Below are positions 5,633-6,407 of a DNA stretch of 6,407 nt, piece after piece. Position numbers and translations under genes: made by a program. This stretch comes from Methanoculleus sp. GTDB lineage: Archaea > Halobacteriota > Methanomicrobia > Methanomicrobiales > Methanoculleaceae. Every line of letters begins with the position of its first letter. The stretch's first letter is position 1. A model generated the notes under the pieces. It was not told the origin of the DNA. It did no database searches and saw only the letters and a program-made list of their open reading frames with translations. Location: the NCBI GenBank assembly GCA_023230425.1, contig JALNXI010000114.1, positions 1 to 6,407 of the forward strand, written 5' to 3'.

Positions 5633-6406
5633 TCACTTCCCGATCTTCAGGATGTGCGTACAGTACTGGTCGACGCTGGTGAAAAAAGCAGATCTCGCCC
5701 GTTTCGCCCGGTCTTCATCGCCTTCGATGAAGTCCCGGAGGATGTACTCCAGTACCGTGATGTAGTAATCCCACCCTGACGAGGCCTTCTTTGCCTCCCC
5801 GAAACAGAGGTAACTCTCGGTCTTACGGTTGCACATGACCTCGAGCACGGTGTCCAGCATCAGGAGCAGGTGCCGGGGGAACTGCTTCAGGAGCGCGAGC
5901 TTCCGGAAACTGGCATAAGATCCCGGCTGTGACCCGAGAATCGCGAGTTTCAGCCCGAAGTAGATCGGCTCATGGTCATCAGGATACTGCTGCATCATCT
6001 GCTTGACGACGGCAGCGGCGCTGCTCCCGTTGCGCTGCTCCACATGGGCGTTAAACGCCTCGACCAGGAAGTGCTTATTATCCGGGAACCGCTCCGTGGC
6101 CAGGTCAAGGAGGTGCCGGCGGCGTTCGATGTCCCCCTCGTGTCTTGCCCGCACAACCCCGATATGGTAGAGCTCCGGTTCGCTCGGGAACCAGGTGAAC
6201 GCCAGGTCCAGCATGAACCAGAAGATCAGGTTCAGCCGGGCATCCCTGCGGTCGAAGACCCTGAGTCGGTTGAGCGGGGCGCGTGACCGGGAGAGATTCA
6301 GCATCTCCTCACGGGCACGGAGTTCCCCGTCGTTGGGGCGAAGACCCTGCTTCCCGCTGGTTGCCAGGGAGAGAGCGTAGTAACAGTAGGCGATTGCGGC
6401 GCCGAC
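5633..6406 (-). CDS. TPR-like helical-repeat protein, C-terminal part (5' end outside window)
   Basis: The minus-strand frame ending with TGA at 5633-5635 stays open to the right edge of the window, giving the last 257 residues. An ATG at 6304 is internal to this frame, with upstream sequence (AAIAYCYYALSLA) that still looks helical and coding, so the true start is probably beyond the window. Three tandem helical repeats are visible: units begin with an aromatic-Pro pair at residues 73 (FPSEPELY), 107 (FPDNKHFL) and 141 (YPDDHEPI), and a fourth such pair falls at 176, giving periods of 34, 34 and 35 residues. This matches the tetratricopeptide repeat length and the conserved Pro near its end. 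TPR proteins act as scaffolds for protein contacts; the partner is unknown. The C-terminal 80 residues are helical without clear repeats. No signal peptide, membrane segment or catalytic motif is visible. The function is not recognised. Confidence 0.75.
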   Translation of the reverse strand, partial: VGAAIAYCYYALSLATSGKQGLRPNDGELRAREEMLNLSRSRAPLNRLRVFDRRDARLNLIFWFMLDLAFTWFPSEPELYHIGVVRARHEGDIERRRHLLDLATERFPDNKHFLVEAFNAHVEQRNGSSAAAVVKQMMQQYPDDHEPIYFGLKLAILGSQPGSYASFRKLALLKQFPRHLLLMLDTVLEVMCNRKTESYLCFGEAKKASSGWDYYITVLEYILRDFIEGDEDRAKRARSAFFTSVDQYCTHILKIGK

Positions 6407-6407
6407 C

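Overview
The window looks like a piece of chromosome from a GC-rich, mesophilic methanogenic archaeon, most likely Methanomicrobiales (a Methanoculleus-like genome is my best guess). The reasons are TATA-box promoters about 25-30 bases before start sites, Shine-Dalgarno sequences of the GGAGGTGATC type, a CGCTG-like lipobox, a tungstate importer and a PAS-only sensor protein. The taxonomic call is inference; no rRNA or methanogenesis marker gene is present.

Layout: 3-206 (+) is the C-terminal end of an unrecognised protein. After an AT-rich promoter region (about 270-377) comes a three-gene operon on the + strand, tupA-tupB-tupC (378-3167): a lipid-anchored tungstate-binding protein, the membrane permease, and the ATPase with a C-terminal TOBE-like regulatory domain. 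A separate TATA box at 3258-3266 drives a WalJ/YycJ-type metallo-beta-lactamase-fold hydrolase (3290-4075, +), apparently from a leaderless mRNA. Facing it, 14 bases away, is a three-PAS-domain protein with no output domain (4090-5385, -). A 247-base intergenic stretch (5386-5632) holds the PAS gene's Shine-Dalgarno, a possible promoter, and a long-range inverted repeat. The window ends with the C-terminal 257 residues of a TPR-like helical-repeat protein (5633 to the right edge, -).

How the genes fit together: TupA captures tungstate outside the membrane, TupB forms the channel and TupC powers import and may sense intracellular oxyanion. Tungstate would feed the tungstopterin cofactor of enzymes such as formylmethanofuran dehydrogenase and formate dehydrogenase. 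The metallo-hydrolase, PAS protein and TPR protein show no clear functional link to the transporter or to each other. I found no CRISPR array, mobile element, tRNA or rRNA, and no convincing new multi-gene system. The more interesting leads are regulatory (a palindrome before tupA, a T-tract between tupA and tupB, a leaderless start) and the two uncharacterised proteins on the - strand.
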